Assembly: GCA_027924585.1 (NCBI GenBank)
Contig: BSBM01000092.1
Location: forward strand, 9,951,001-10,015,000
Direction of reading: 5' to 3'
Source: Larix kaempferi
Lineage: Eukaryota; Streptophyta; Pinopsida; Pinales; Pinaceae
Length of the DNA stretch: 64,000 nt
Shown here: positions 35,955 through 49,210 of the stretch, piece by piece
Layout of the letters: the number at the start of each line of letters is the position of its first letter
Position numbering within the stretch: position 1 is the stretch's first letter
The notes under the pieces: model-generated
What the model was told of the DNA's origin: nothing
The model's database searches: none
What the model saw: the letters and a program-made list of their open reading frames with translations, nothing else
Translations under genes and position numbers: made by a program

Positions 35955-36699
35955 GTCACATATGGGTAGATCGTGTTCAAAGGAACCTTAAAAGGTGAAG
36001 AAAAAGACATTCAGATGGGGGACTACATTGATGATTCCACATAGATATTTAATATTTTTGAGTATGTAAACTCATATCGTAAGGTGGAGGAGGGTACTAG
36101 GTCAACAAGGTAAAGGAAATTTTATTCACTAGGGGTTTCTCAAGTACTTGAATATACCTTGGACAACATTATGGAGGGGGTTCGAAGGGTTACATTGAAT
36201 GAAATCATAAATGGGCCTTTATCCCCTAATAATTTAGGGCCTGGTGTGGACCAATGGTGTCATTTTAGGAGATTGATCAGATTCCCTTGATCGTCCTCGC
36301 ATAGGACTTTAATGATAGAATTATTCCAGGTTTTAATGTCTCATGTTTTATCAAACCTTCCATTACTTTATTGAAACTAGCTCAAATGGATAGACCTATG
36401 TATGATCATGTACATGAGGGTGATATGTTTTGGAAATGTGTTTCCATCAGTTCATCTCTTGTATTTTCGTGACTATATGGATTTTCTACTAGGGTTAGGG
36501 ATTCTATCAAGCTTGTTTTTGTGGAGACCCAAATTGTGCTTCATTCAAAGGATTGTGTTTAGGAAGGCCAAGCTTTGTGCCACAAACAGTGGAAGAAGTG
36601 CATAAAGAAGGAGGAGAGACATGCGAATATAGTCTTGTGTGCAGGGGAAAATACAATCAAAGAAACTAATTTTGGGGAAACGAACTTAGTGGGCATATT

Positions 36700-37980
36700 T
36701 TTTGGACCATCATGTGAGTGATTAGGGTTTAAATGACCGAGTGAATTTTTCTTAGTCCGAGCCCTAGGTATTTTAATATTATTGTGGGGATGGATTTCTT
36801 TTTATTTTATATTGGAGTTGTATATGATGATAATCCTTGGGCTCATGGAGGTGGGACTCCAATAACCTACTTCTAAATCATTGGAACCCTTTTTTCAATG
36901 CTCAAAGGGAATGTTTTAAATGTGGTTTAAGTTAAGATACCAAATATTCCTTTGGATCTATGAACTATTGAAGCATCATAGTGATTGAAAACTCCTTGTG
37001 ATGCTTTATAGAGTTGAATATGCCATTTGTGGAGTTGAGTGTGATGAGAGTGGTGAGAATTCTTGTTAATATGGACCTAAGAGAGGATTTAGTAGAGTCC
37101 AATGAAATCTAGATTGGTACTTGGAATCATTTTCAAGTGATAGACTACTTGGGGGTTTCGTTTAGGTGTAATCATTGTATGTCCTATGGACATGTTGTGG
37201 AAAATTATTCTTTCCCTTTTTGACATTGGCCCTAGATCAGGAAATGTGTTTCTCAGGACTTTATGGTGGTCAAGATAGAGGTAAAAGAGGGGACATGTAG
37301 CTCCAAAGGATCTTTATTGAAGAGGCTCATACATCCAACTAGGAAGATGGGAAAGAAGAAGGAATATGTATTTTGAACTTGTATCCCAATTATGAGAATT
37401 TCAAGTATAAGGGGGACCCTATCTTGGTAAATTCTTGTCCCACTAATGATAATGCTTCTCAAGACCTACTTGTTGGAATTGTTGGTCGATATTTGAATCC
37501 TTTAGCTTTGGAAAACCAAAAAGGTATATTGATATCATACTTGTTCCCTTTACACTTAATTCCTCCCCTCCTAAATTTTTTCCCATGGTATTTGGAGTTC
37601 TAGTGGGGAGCCTTGTGATTTATCTAGGGTTGAGAATATACCCTTAAAGTAGATTGTGCTAGTGTCCCCAATCAGATCCTGCATTTAGATAGGGTCTCGG
37701 AAGTCCGTAAGTCCTCAAGTCCCATCTTAGAACCCCTAGATTTTGAACCCATGAAAAAATTAGATTTACTCCTTTGGTTCCTAAGGTCATCACTATAAAC
37801 TATAACCTAACCCTCATAAAGGAGGTGGTGAGGGGGAAAATCCTAAGGTTAAGGGGGGTCTTGGGAAAAATTGTGGGGGTTTTAGGTCGGGGGGAAGAGG
37901 CCATGAATCACATAACTTTTTGGCATAAGAAAAAGTGGAATGTGAGATGGATATAGGTGAAAAACTATATTTGATCAAGG
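36700..37980 (+). pseudogene. LINE ORF1 remnant (nucleic-acid-binding protein)
   Basis: Plant LINE ORF1 packages element RNA. Near 37050-37220 one frame reads RVVRILVNMDLREDLVESNE, a TAG, then IGTWNHFQVIDYLGVSFRCN, then HCMSYGHVVENY. This is the end of the DUF4283-like domain and a zinc knuckle whose last Cys has become Tyr (C-x2-C-x4-H-x4-Y). Upstream (36730-37040), decayed wording such as GGTPITYF and NPFF can be matched to the same domain. A low-complexity basic stretch follows to about 37970. Multiple stops and frameshifts. Sequence from 35960 to 36700 is probably the 5' part of the same LINE, but I could not assign it. Confidence 0.6.
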
Positions 37981-38018
37981 TTATTAGCCCCATAAATGCC
38001 CCTAATAAGGTTACATCA

Positions 38019-38320
38019 TGATTTGTCTTTCTCTAAATTGTAGGGGTGTAGCTAGCACCTTTAAGAATATAACTTTTAAGTGACTAGTTGAGTCTCATTA
38101 CCTATATATTATTTTATTTCAAGAAGTGATGTGTTAGGGGTGTATAATGGTGGAGGATTTTGGGAAGAAGTTGGGGGATGGTATTTCTATTTTATGAATG
38201 AAAAGGGTAGAAAATGAGGTTTAATCCTAGGTTGGTGAAAAATAGGTTTAAGTTGTACTAACTCTTGTTTCAAAGGAGGTTTAATATCATGATTTGTTTT
38301 AAGTTGTACTAACTCCCCTT
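38019..38320 (+). pseudogene. LINE ORF2 start: endonuclease N-terminus
   Basis: From ATG at 38019 the frame reads MICLSLNCRGVAS, FKNITFK, a TGA, LVESHYLYIILFQEVMC. That corresponds to the first strand and the Asn/Glu-containing motifs of the L1-type (APE-like) endonuclease that nicks target DNA. Further on GLILGW-like wording is visible in a shifted frame, then homology stops at the TIR boundary at 38325. The end of the endonuclease reappears at 49370 on the same strand, about 11 kb away; the middle third (about 100 residues) is missing. Confidence 0.62.
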
Positions 38321-38529
38321 GACACATTAGGGGAGTTTTGAGGTAAGAAAATGGGTCTCAAAACAAAAAAAATGTACCATCAAGATAAACTTTACAAGAA
38401 CCAATAAAATTCTAGAGAATGACATCATCTCTTATGATTGAGATGGCATTGATTGAGTTAAAGTTGCTTACTTTTAAAATTCTAAATGGTGGATGAAAAT
38501 CCATGGTTAACCATACTCATAATGAAAAA

Positions 38530-41500
38530 TGTACTCATAAATTAATTTCATATATAATATTTATGTACTTAGTACTCTTAAAGTACTTTCAATTTAAACT
38601 ATCTTGACTTTTTGAATATAAAAATATATTACTAATTAAAAGTCAAACTTAAATTCAAAAGAAAAATCATTTAATATTAGATTATAACAAATACCTCATA
38701 CTTATAAATTAAATGTTTAAATAAAACATATTAACGTGAATATTAAATATTTAAAACATATTATATAACCTGAATAACATATTGGTTACAATGTATGCAT
38801 AAAATAATTTTCTTATGTTGTGAATACGTTACTAGCAATTGCCCCAAGAGGGGCAAAAGGAACACCGACAGGAAAAGAGAAAAAGGAAGGAAAAGCAGGT
38901 TGGCCAGATTATGAGTAATAGATTACATCGACATCATTGAAACAAAAAACAAAATCACAATTGAAGTGTGAATATTTGAATTACTAACAGAAGAACCTCC
39001 AAACATGATGTAAAAACTTTCAAAGTAACCCCAAAAGCTAAAACTAACAAGGTGATGCAACTCATAATCAAATACAAATAGGATATATCTCACATTAGTT
39101 CAACAAGAATAAGAGATATCCATATATGCTTAAAGGATCTATATCCCTCCTCAAGTCAAGCTTGCGTTGCTCCATGAGTTGCTTCCCTGCTTCCCACTTC
39201 ATTGCCCAAAGGGAACCACTGTTTTACCTTTCATCGAACTAGGAGCCTAGCCGGCTCCTAGCCCCAGGAAGCCATCCAAATGGCCTCCTAGACCTCCATT
39301 CTTGAGACCACAGAGAATAGAACAATGATTCCCATATGCTATGTATCTTCTATGAATTCTTAAACTCATCCAACACTTCCCGACTTCTTCCATCAAAACC
39401 AAATTCCCCCCAAACAAATGATTTGAATACTTTGAGCCAAAACATATTTTAGGTTTGTTACATAGTCACTGATTGGAAACTCCAACGTTGAGAAATGTGT
39501 TAGAAGAAGCAATTTTACTTTTACATGAGGATCATCCAAACTATGATTATCAATTTCATATTCTACCTGTTTAAAAAATTCTTCGTTTATATTAGATTCT
39601 ACCAACAAAGTAGATGTGGTGTGCTATTTCTGAAGAATTAAATATCATTCAAAGAACATATCTACTTCTACAGTGAGATACATCTTGCAAAAGGAATTCC
39701 CTCACATTAGAGGTGGAGGGTACCAAGTTGTTGAGCAAAGAGGGATGAGACGAAAAAGGAAGGCATGATGAAGTACGAGAAACCAACATTCATTGTGACA
39801 AAAGACACTAAGGTTTTTATTCTCAACACACAAAGGAAAAAAAATATCATTACTTTCTATCAACTATTAAAAAAAATTATTTCTTAATGTTTAACAAAAA
39901 CAAATTGTTGGTGGGAATTGAAGTTGTTAAAACATAAAATGTCAAATGTTAAAATATCAACCATACAAAATGGTAACCAAGATAAGCAAATAAAGGTATT
40001 TAGAAAAATATCAAAATGTTTTACTAAAACCAAGGCTTTCCTCTTGTTAAGGCTTCAATACACTGCAAGCCTATAAAAAAATGTTGTCCAACCAAAATAA
40101 TGATTGTATAAGAGTTCAACAAGCTTCAATATAGGGTTCTACTATAACATAATGTTGTTCAACCAACATAATGAGAGCTCAAATCTTGAAGATGAACAGA
40201 TAACGAAGGAGTAGTAGAAAATTACTAAGAAAGTTCATATTTGACATAGTTCCAAACCATGTGGTCCAAGAATAGTATCGATGTATAAGAAATGTGGTAA
40301 TTGAGAAATATGAGAACATCAAATCGCACTGAACAATTCGTTGACGAAGGATGAATGACAAATTATATAACTGCACATAGTCTAGAGAGTTCAAGGTTTA
40401 ATTGAATCAGACCTAGTACACCCCCAAATTGTTCCACCTCTATGCTTCCCTCATCCCTCCATCTCCTAATCTCTAATTAATGAAGTGAAACTTGGTCTCC
40501 TTAGAAACCATTGGTTAACAAAAAGTTAGGTAAAATAAATTCTCTGTCCTTAAAAACCCTGAGAAAAAAATGCACGCCTTAAAAGTAATGGGAATGAGCC
40601 TTCCCATGCATTAAATAATTAATTATTTCCCGAGTCTCTTAATATATTTCAATAGGTAAGTGGAAATACAAATTATGTTTTCTCCTTATTTCAATGGCTA
40701 ATGGAAAGAGCAATTATGTTTTCTCCTCATTATCTCCTGATCACTCGAAATATTTTGTAGAGTTTTTCTTCTCTTTGTTATCTCCTTAGTATTAAAATGG
40801 ATACATTATTGGAGGGAGAGACACACAAGGGATTCAAGGATTTGGGTATTTTTTGTTAAATTCTATGTAAAGTAAGGGGCATGAGTCTTGAAATAATTGT
40901 AAAAATGTGTATTCTTATTCAATGTGATACTCTATTCATCTTTCAACAACTTAGATTCAATCTTAATTTGTTGTGTGGTTTTCTTAATAGCTTTTTTGGT
41001 ATGCAATCTTTCACAATTTCTTTAACCCCTTCTAGTTTAATGTCAAAATCTCAAATATCAACAAAGTCCATCTTAAAAACATCAAATTATTTCCTCCTTT
41101 TTTCAACTGAAGATGTATTTATGATATTACTTTGACAATTATGAGCATTATTTTATTATTTTTCCACTTTTTAATTGATATTGTTTTGAAAGATATAATT
41201 TTATATACGGGAGAATAATATTTTTTGAAGTTTAATGATTTATTGACATCTTTCATTCAATATGAACATAAATTTTATCATCCATGAAAATCTAATATTT
41301 TTGCATTGCTCTAACATTATTATTATATTAATTATCTATATAGTTATATTAATTTTATATTTCTATGAAGTTTAGTTACAATATTTGAAATGACTATAAA
41401 ATCATTAATAAGAAGAATCTAAAATATTAGAAATATTTTATACTCTAAACTACATTATCTATTTATACATGAAATTAGGTATACCTAACTCATGCATACA

Positions 41501-42115
41501 AGTCTCAAAACATTTGGACAGTTGGATTGTAACGGGTAAAAAAGTGAAATCAGGTTGACTATACAGTCTTCAAGATGGCTGGAAGCGGAGAAAATAATAC
41601 ATCATTAACCAGGTCCATCCTAGTCGAACAATTATATCCTGACAATTGATATAATTAATATAAAGTTATACAGAACCTCAATTACCAGTGATAAATTTCC
41701 ATATATATATAATTACCAATGATATTTTTTTTAATGAGTCAACATGGATAATAGGAATATAATCTAAAGAATTATTTATAGTTAATTATACTTTTCAAAT
41801 AATCTTGGATTTAATAAAATGTCCCTTATATTATGGTATGCTCATAATCTTCATCATTACCATTATAGTCACCAAGAACCATCCTGGTTCAATCACCAAG
41901 CGGCCAAATACATCATCTTCATGCTTAAGTTATATAACAACAAAATATAAAATTATGGCATATGTTATATAACATCAATACAGTACAAAGTTGTTTATCT
42001 GGCATATATTATACATAAACACCAATACACCATACATCAATAAAAAACCAAATAAGAAAATAAAAGGGAACACAATCTTAAATTTGAAAAAATTTAAATC
42101 AAATATCTGATAGAA
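38530..42115. other. no gene recognised (inside the TIR segment)
   Basis: AT-rich sequence. Near 39165-39300 there is a slightly GC-richer patch with no frame. Small open stretches (39393-39608 minus, 40179-40394 minus, 40881-41135 plus) match nothing I know. Confidence 0.5.
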
Positions 42116-43068
42116 ATTTAGAATCAATTATTAAAGCCTCTATTTTTCTGGCAATGCACATGTTCAAGTCATGTAGCTGCAAAATAGAACATGAAGTTGC
42201 AAATTACCCAAATCAGTAAAAATCCTTCACTTTATAAACGAAGTCAACAAATAATAGTATCTCTAGTTATCTGCTTGAAATCGGAAAACATATTTGAATT
42301 TTTGGGCAAAGTTGTTCTTGGTCAGATTTGAATTGAAAATCATGCTACTTCCATGACTCTACCTAATCTAAGCATTATCACATAATAAAAACGTGTTGTC
42401 AATTGTTGGTTACATCAGCCCAGTGAATACAATACTTTTACCATCCATGCACTGGTTTATGGAGTAGTTTACTACTTAGGCATACCCAATTTATACTTAT
42501 GAAATAATTTGCAAAAATGTTGCATGTAATACTTTTAGGATGAAATGTGAATTTTTACCATCCACCCTCAATATATGATCACTTAGAAAGCTATGGTTTT
42601 ATTTAGTAGGGAAAATACCTGGGTTTTGGACTATCATAAATTCCAAAACATAAATACCTCTTGCTATCTCTATGAAAGATGTATATATGATATACACCTT
42701 CCTGGCATTAGCCATTAATTTCCATAGGACACTGTAAATTTAGAATCAATTATTAAAGCCTCTTCTTTTTTGGCAGTGCACATGTTCAAGTCATGTAGCT
42801 GCAAAATAGAACATGAAGTTGCAAATCACCCAAATTAGTAAAAAACATTAACTTTATAAACAAAGTCAACAAATAATAGTATTAGATCTAACAGACACAG
42901 ATGGATAGCTTCTGTCTCTCTTGAAAACGGTAGGAAGGATCCTCCAGTGATCTGTTTGAAATTAGAAAACATATTTGAATTTTTAGTCGAAGTTGTTATT
43001 GGTCAGATATGAATTGACAATCATGCTACTTTCATGACTCTACCTAATTTGGGCATTATCACATAATC
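42116..43068. repeat. direct repeat, two ~270-330-bp copies ~620 bp apart
   Basis: Copy 1 is 42116-42387 and copy 2 is about 42737-43068. Shared words include GAATCAATTATTAAAGCCTC, CATGTTCAAGTCATGTAGCT, GCAAAATAGAACATGAAG and CATGACTCTACCTAAT. Copy 2 contains an extra ~60-bp insert near 42885-42950 and ends right before the PNGase A-like fragment. Confidence 0.85.
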
Positions 43069-43082
43069 CATCTGATTTGCAG

Positions 43083-43810
43083 TCGAAGTCCTTTCTAATA
43101 CCACCTAACGCTTACAAGGAATTTTTGGAGATTTTGTTTCATTCCCTTCTGATGATGAGTTTTGGTACTCCAATCCCCCCAATGTTTATATTGAAGCAAA
43201 CAATTTGACTAGTACAGCTGGTAATGGGCCATTTAGGGAAGTGGTGGCTTTTATCGATGAGGTTCTTATAGGTACTATGTGGCCTTTTCCCGTGGTTTAG
43301 ACAGGAGGGATCAATCCACTTATTTGGTGCCTTGTTAGTCGTATTGGGTCATTTTATCTACCCAGCTATGAGATAGAGGTTACACCCTTTTTGGGAAAAT
43401 TGTTGGATGGAAAAAATCACACATTAGGTCTTGGTGTGAACAATGCTCTGGATGTTTGGTTTGTAGATGCAAATTGTTAACCCGTGGCTTGATGAGAAGT
43501 CTAGCAGTGCAATCAGAGGGAAATTGATTTGACGGGAAGATCTCAGCTTAGAGTTATCTGTAATGTCATATTTCAATGGGTTGAATGGATCATTTCACAC
43601 TTCTTCTATAAGGAGGATCTCTTCCTCTAGCTGGGTAGAATCCTCACATGAAAAGCTTATTACTAATACTTCATAATAATTCAAGTATGATAATTTAATC
43701 ACTGTTCAAAGCAATGTAGATGTACATATTATGCAACAAGCAATAACAACCAACAGGAAGGTTATTGTGGAGACAATCATAGAAAATTGTCAAACAATAG
43801 AGCAATAGGA
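43083..43810 (+). pseudogene. PNGase A-like gene fragment (peptide-N4-asparagine amidase A)
   Basis: PNGase A removes N-glycans from glycopeptides in the secretory system or cell wall. Frame 1 starts SKSFLIPPNAYKEFLEI. After a frameshift near 43125 the next frame is open for about 117 codons with one TAG at 43298: DEFWYSNPPNVYIEANNLT, GNGPFREVVAFIDEVLIG, GGINPLIWCLVSRIGSFYLP, EIEVTPFLGKLLDGKNHTLG and NNALDVWFVDAN. A second shift at about 43478 returns to frame 1 with NPWLDEKSSSAIRGKLI and YFNGLNGSFHTS. These are signature blocks of the PNGase A family in the correct order. Only the middle-to-C-terminal part is present, and it is not functional. It lies inside the TIR-bounded segment, so it may be a captured host fragment. 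Confidence 0.78.
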
Positions 43811-44639
43811 TCAATATAACTACTCTATACAGAGTACAAAAATTCACAAAAATATGCTAAATATTTAACAATGTCAACAATCATAGGTTTAACGAAAACT
43901 CGAGAAGTTGTAGTCATTGCTGGATGGCTTTTTAGTTTATCGTGTGGCCCTGACAACTCCACCATCAATTTTGCCCCAACGCGAAATGACTGAAATTCCC
44001 CCATGAATTTGTTGATAAGAACATAAATCTATATTTGATATTGCAAAGCCCAATCTTGTTATTGATCTTTTTTGGAAGTAACCTACAAATCAAATAGCAT
44101 TAGAATCGAATCGATACCAGTACAGACGACCAAATTCACCCCGTCGAGAAAATAGTGAGTTGTCTATCGACTAATCACCCCATTTGAATCCTAGTATACA
44201 CTTTGAGTGAAGAATGTTTTAACATTTATATATTTCTTATTAAAAACATCTTCTTACTATATAATTACATATTGATACATATTTCAAATCAGTAAGAATC
44301 ACCTCCTATATTTGTGTTGCTCTTAATTTGAGAGTGACACATTCATACTATATTAAAGAGAGTATGTCGTATATGGCATATATTCTTATTATTTTTTCAC
44401 AAAAATAGAAAAAAAATCCTATTTTTATTGCATAAAGCAAAATTACCTTTTCTCATAATACTATAAGAGCATTTCATAATCTATCTGGATAGCCTCTTTA
44501 ATCCATGCCAAGAAAAAATGGTTGCTTACCTTAGTCTAGATATTCAATAAAAACCATACATTGATTTTCTCCCATCTATCCTAATACATCATTCCATATA
44601 TCCAAATAACCAAAGAATGAATCATAACCATCTCTAAAG

Positions 44640-45058
44640 TGGTCCCATCATCAGAAGTGGTGATCATAATAAAGTGGTCCCATCATCAGAAGTGGCGATC
44701 ATAAACAAAACATAATAGAATTAGTGACAAAATTTTTAGCCATATAGATTAATATAAAACTAAAGAAAAATAAACAATCGAACCATAATCCACTTAATTA
44801 TATGGCAACTCATTCATGGAAGGGAGGATGATAATATCACGATAATAATCTCTGATTAACTTCTTGAATAAACAATGGTGATCATAAAAAAAACATAATA
44901 GAATTAGTGACAAAAATTTCAGCCATATAGATTAATATAAAACTAAAGAAAAAGAAGCAACCGAAAAAAAATCCTCTTAATGATATGGAAACTCATTCAT
45001 GGAAGGGAGGATGATAATATCACGATAATAGTCTCTGATTAACTTCTTGAATAAACAA
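44640..45058. repeat. nested tandem duplications (33 bp and ~183 bp)
   Basis: GTGGTCCCATCATCAGAAGT occurs twice 33 bp apart near 44639 and 44672. A larger unit of about 183 bp starting AGAATTAGTGACAAAA at 44717 repeats at 44900 with CTCATTCATGGAAGGGAGGA in both. The second copy carries the LINE RNase H end. Confidence 0.85.
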
Positions 45059-45460
45059 TTGACAAATTCCATATGAACATCATGTTTTGACAACTCATCA
45101 ACAACATAATTTATTTTCCTATGGACATGACTAATAGAAATATGACTAAGTGTGGAGTTGATACTACAAACTACTTCAAGCAATGTAAGAAACCTATGAT
45201 TTAGTTAGTTTTTTTAACTCCTTAAACATTTTATGACATTTCAAGAATCCTTAAAAATTTGAATATTTGTAACCCCCTTTTCACTTACTAGAAGTAAACG
45301 TAGATTCAAAGCAATAAGATTTACATAGTTGTTTGTTTCTTGATTGGAACCAACTCTAAAATTTAGTATCTGATTGACACTCATTTATAGAACTCCCCCT
45401 GCACCATAGCACCAGGGGGTCACTTTTAGTAGCCCCATCAAAGTAATCAAAACAACACCG
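44977..45460 (-). pseudogene. LINE ORF2 RNase H fragment, minus strand
   Basis: On the minus strand, FDGATKSDP lies near 45440, then GSNQETNNYVNLIALNLRLL and VSEKGVTNIQIFKDS near 45250-45340, then a 68-codon block SISHVHRKINYVVDELSKHD. This is the D-E-D order of the plant LINE C-terminal RNase H, the same domain as at 1-540. Stops and frame changes occur throughout. Its orientation is opposite to the LINE pieces at 36.7-38.3 and 49.4-50.3 kb, so it is a different insertion. Confidence 0.65.
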
Positions 45461-46046
45461 ATTTGAATAGTTTAATATACTAATGAACATGACCCCTCAC
45501 ACCAATTTTTAATATAAATAATACAATTTAGATATATTATAGATATATTAGTGTCATTGGAACATTTTATTTTGTACAATTTTTTTTTACCATCATACCT
45601 CTCTTCAGTAATGTTAGGGATTAGTGATATCTTTGAAGAGAAAATAATTATATAAAAATCAAGATTTTATATTTGTGTCTATATAACATGGAGTACCTGA
45701 ATAAGGACTTGTAGCCCATGCTTGATTGATGGAATGAGATCGCATAAGAGATGAGATCAACCAAAAGGTTAGTTTCATATGCACTGTTTGAGGTTTCTTG
45801 TTTGAGCAAAGTTGCTAGAAAACATGAAAAGAAAAATGTCAAGATGTATTTGTCACGAACTTCAACATATTTAAAATGTGAAGAACAAGTTATCCAAAAC
45901 AATTGTTTTCTCGATCTAGTATATGTTGAATTACAAACGATGGAAAAGAAGTACCTAGTCAAGAAAAGAAGAAAACCAAACCCCATTAATATGGAAGCAA
46001 CGATTTCTACATATATATTTCAATTTTTTTACATCTTTTGTTAGAA

Positions 46047-46259
46047 CATTTGACAACTTTTTGAAAGATTGCCAAAATGCCAAACAGTTTCGAAAGATGT
46101 ATTACAAATTTTAAATGCAATTTTGAACATCACATTCATGTGGTTGAAGCAAAATTCAAGGCCTAGGAATGGTTCATATGCTGTTACAATTTCCACTGGC
46201 ATCCCTATCATGTGTGGGTTATAACTTGCAAGATCATCCTCTGTAGGAAGTTTGCTAAT
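46047..46259 (-). pseudogene. exon-like open block, unidentified
   Basis: After a splice-acceptor-like TTGTTCTTGACAG the minus strand is open for about 70 codons, beginning ISKLPTEDDLASYNPHMIGM then PVEIVTAYEPFLGLEFCF. It looks like natural protein but I do not recognise the family. It is grouped with the blocks at 47531-47861 by strand and proximity only. Function unknown. Confidence 0.4.
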
Positions 46260-47530
46260 CTGTCAAGAACAACTGGCCTTGGATGCATTATATGTTGGGA
46301 TTTATAATTATCGTTGTAAGCTTGTTGATTCCTTCTATTAGCTGCTTCAAGTTTTTAGAATCTATAATATCATTATTCCATAGCAAGGATAATTTCATAA
46401 AAGAAAATAGAAGGTCAAAACTTCATTACCATGTGAGAAGGTCTGGCCCACTCATCATGATGTCCTATAAAAAATATAGAGAGCATGCATCAATACCAAA
46501 GTTTTAAAACAAAATTTACTCATACAATAACCAGATTAGCAGGCCATCCTCTTTTGTACTTTCAAGCAATTGAATGACACACTGGAGATGAAGTCTATAC
46601 ATCTAAATTCATTGCTAGTTCTAATGCAGATAAAGATGTTAGAGAATGAAGAACAGTTTAACCACATTTCAATGTAAAGGAAGAAAAGTCAGAACTTTCC
46701 AATGACCTCTAAAAGTCAAAACTTTTTAATCCAATGTAAGTTAAGGACAAGGTTAAGGTCACCTAAGCTAGATCTCTATTATTTACTGGTCCTCAGATAT
46801 AAGATGCATGGACTCAAAAAGAACAGGATGAACATACCACAAGTATTCACAAGAAACATAATGTAGCTCGTTACTCAAGTTATACCATAGTAGCATAATT
46901 CGGCTGTATTGGCATTTCCCGTACGGAAATTTGGAGCAATTTGAATTCGTCGAATATTTAATATAGTTATGATACGAATATAGATTCTTACTAATGAAAA
47001 AGTAAATTTTAAAAAATCAAATTTTAATTATTTAATAACTATAAAATATAAATAACATTCAATTTATTATTTTTTATAAAAAATAATGAGTTTTAAAGTA
47101 CATTTATGTTAATTTGGTTTATATATTTGATTAAAAGTACTATTTATAAGAAGTCTACTTCCGTATTTTATCCGTATTGAATTTTTTTATTACGTATTTT
47201 TTTCCGTATCGAATCATATTTATTTATGAATTATACTCTAACAGTCTAACCCTATAAACATATATTCATTCTTATAACAACATCATATTGAAAACCTAAA
47301 CAGATGGCCGTATGAAGATACTTACACAAAAAATCAAATTTAATTTATCTGCAAGGAGGAACACTACCCTACCTGCTGTAACAATGTTTATCATAGATAC
47401 AACTGTTTATACCTGAAATAAGTTCCTAATAACATTCTATCTCTTGAAAACAACTCAACAAGGATTCTTATGTAATCAAGTAAATAAAAGACAAAAATGA
47501 GAAAAAGGAAACTCTAGTAGAACAGGCATA

Positions 47531-47861
47531 AACTGAAACCTTGTATACTTTTCTCATGTTCAGAAACAATCTCCACAATTTGCTCAATTGCATGGTTTGC
47601 CTTGAGGTCTGGTGAGCCAATTATTACCTAAAAAGACATAAGAGTCTAATGGAAAACCTCCAACAAACACCAACAATAATAAAGTTGCACACATAACATA
47701 AATTATCACTCACCACCCGCATAAAAGAAGATCCCAGTTTTATCACATGCAGACTTGCTGAAAAGAAATCTCCTTGTATTATGCAGATATTTCCTCGTAA
47801 GAAGTTCAATTCCTTTGGCCAAGTCACACTCCAGTATAACGTGTGGTCGATCTAGCTGAAT
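47531..47861 (-). pseudogene. two exon-like blocks of an unidentified split gene
   Basis: Block A (47714-47861) follows a pyrimidine-rich acceptor ending TATTCAG and reads IQLDRPHVILECDLAKGIEL, LTRKYLHNTRRFLF, SACDKTGIFFYAG, then a GTGAGT donor. Block B (about 47531-47627) follows CTTTTTAG and reads VIIGSPDLKANHAIEQIVEI, VSEHEKSIQ, then AAGGTTTCA. Both are fully open and bounded by splice-like signals, yet their phases do not join cleanly, so one boundary is wrong or the gene is decayed. I do not recognise the protein. It could be a host gene fragment or part of an unrecognised transposase. Confidence 0.42.
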
Positions 47862-49210
47862 CTGAATATCAAAGAAGATAAAGAATTGGTTACAAACTTA
47901 CAACAAACAATGAATAGATCTGATATCAGAAGGGGAGAAATGGTGCAGCGAGGATTATAAGAGAAGGCCTAAAGTAAAGGATAGGCTCTTTAAAAAAATC
48001 CATAAAGTTAAGTAAAGATGGATTACAGAAGATCTACCAAAGTTGGTCCATACCCAAGGGCAAAGTTCGTAATATGTAACTACTAATTCATTACCTTCAC
48101 CAACATGGTCGTTTTCACTAATGCACAGAGATAAAGTTCTTAATATATTTTCATGGTTTCTCCTCATCTTAACCATGCTCATGGTACAACTGTCTGGAAA
48201 CAATGGACATGGAATTTTCCATACACTTCTTATATTAATGAATTCTACTGCGAGACACTTCTTATATTAGTGAATTCTATTGTGAATAATCAAAATCAAA
48301 ATCTGGGACATTACTGCTCCCATAAAACAATTCAAAAACTACAGTTCCACTAACATGGGAGAAAATTAAATTTTAATATAAACATAAGCCACCTGTATTT
48401 CCTATAACCCAAAAAATATACTAACAAATTTAAAGATCCAAAAACAAAATTTCGGTTACCCATCAGGTGGACATCTAATTAGGATCAAGATCTGATGGCA
48501 GCAAAAGTTGTTCGCTCCCATTGAAAACTCACAGAAAATACCCATTTTTTTAATCGTGGTCAAAAGCCATGGTGGAAACGACCTGCGAATGAAATTATGT
48601 AAAACGGAATGTCATGTTAAGTGAGACTAAAATTTCTACATATTCAAACGTATTGATTAGATTATAATGTATGATAAAATTGTTATAATTGTTATAAAGT
48701 GTTAACGTACTTATATAATATTCACATTTATTGGTTATATATGGAAGCATAAATTTGTTATAACTTTTTATAAAGTGTTATGATAATGGAATATTTTATT
48801 ATAATAAAAATAATATATGTGATTAAAAAATAGTGGTTATATTGTATGAATAAAGTTGTTAGAATTTTTATAAATTGCCATAATAATGTAATGTTATATT
48901 ATAATATGGATTTATAAAGTGGTATGATAAATTTGTTATAATATATATTATATTATATTATAATAATATAATATATGTGGTATTAGATTTAAGTAATGAA
49001 TATAAATTAAAAGTTTATATTGAATATGCTTAATATATTTTAAAATAAATAATTATTGATGTGAATTATTTTATATAAATATAATTTTATTTATGCTTAC
49101 TTTTCAAAATCAAAATATTTTTCTTTATTTTATTTTATGAGTGCTTTATTGTAATATATTATGTATTCTAAAGTACTTATGTTATATCAAATATAAATTT
49201 TTATTAATTT
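47862..49210. other. no gene; very AT-rich inner flank of the TIR segment
   Basis: 48650-49210 is dominated by TTATAATAT-like words and short repeats. The last 150 bases before 49367 match the right end of the element at 61460-62411. Confidence 0.55.
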
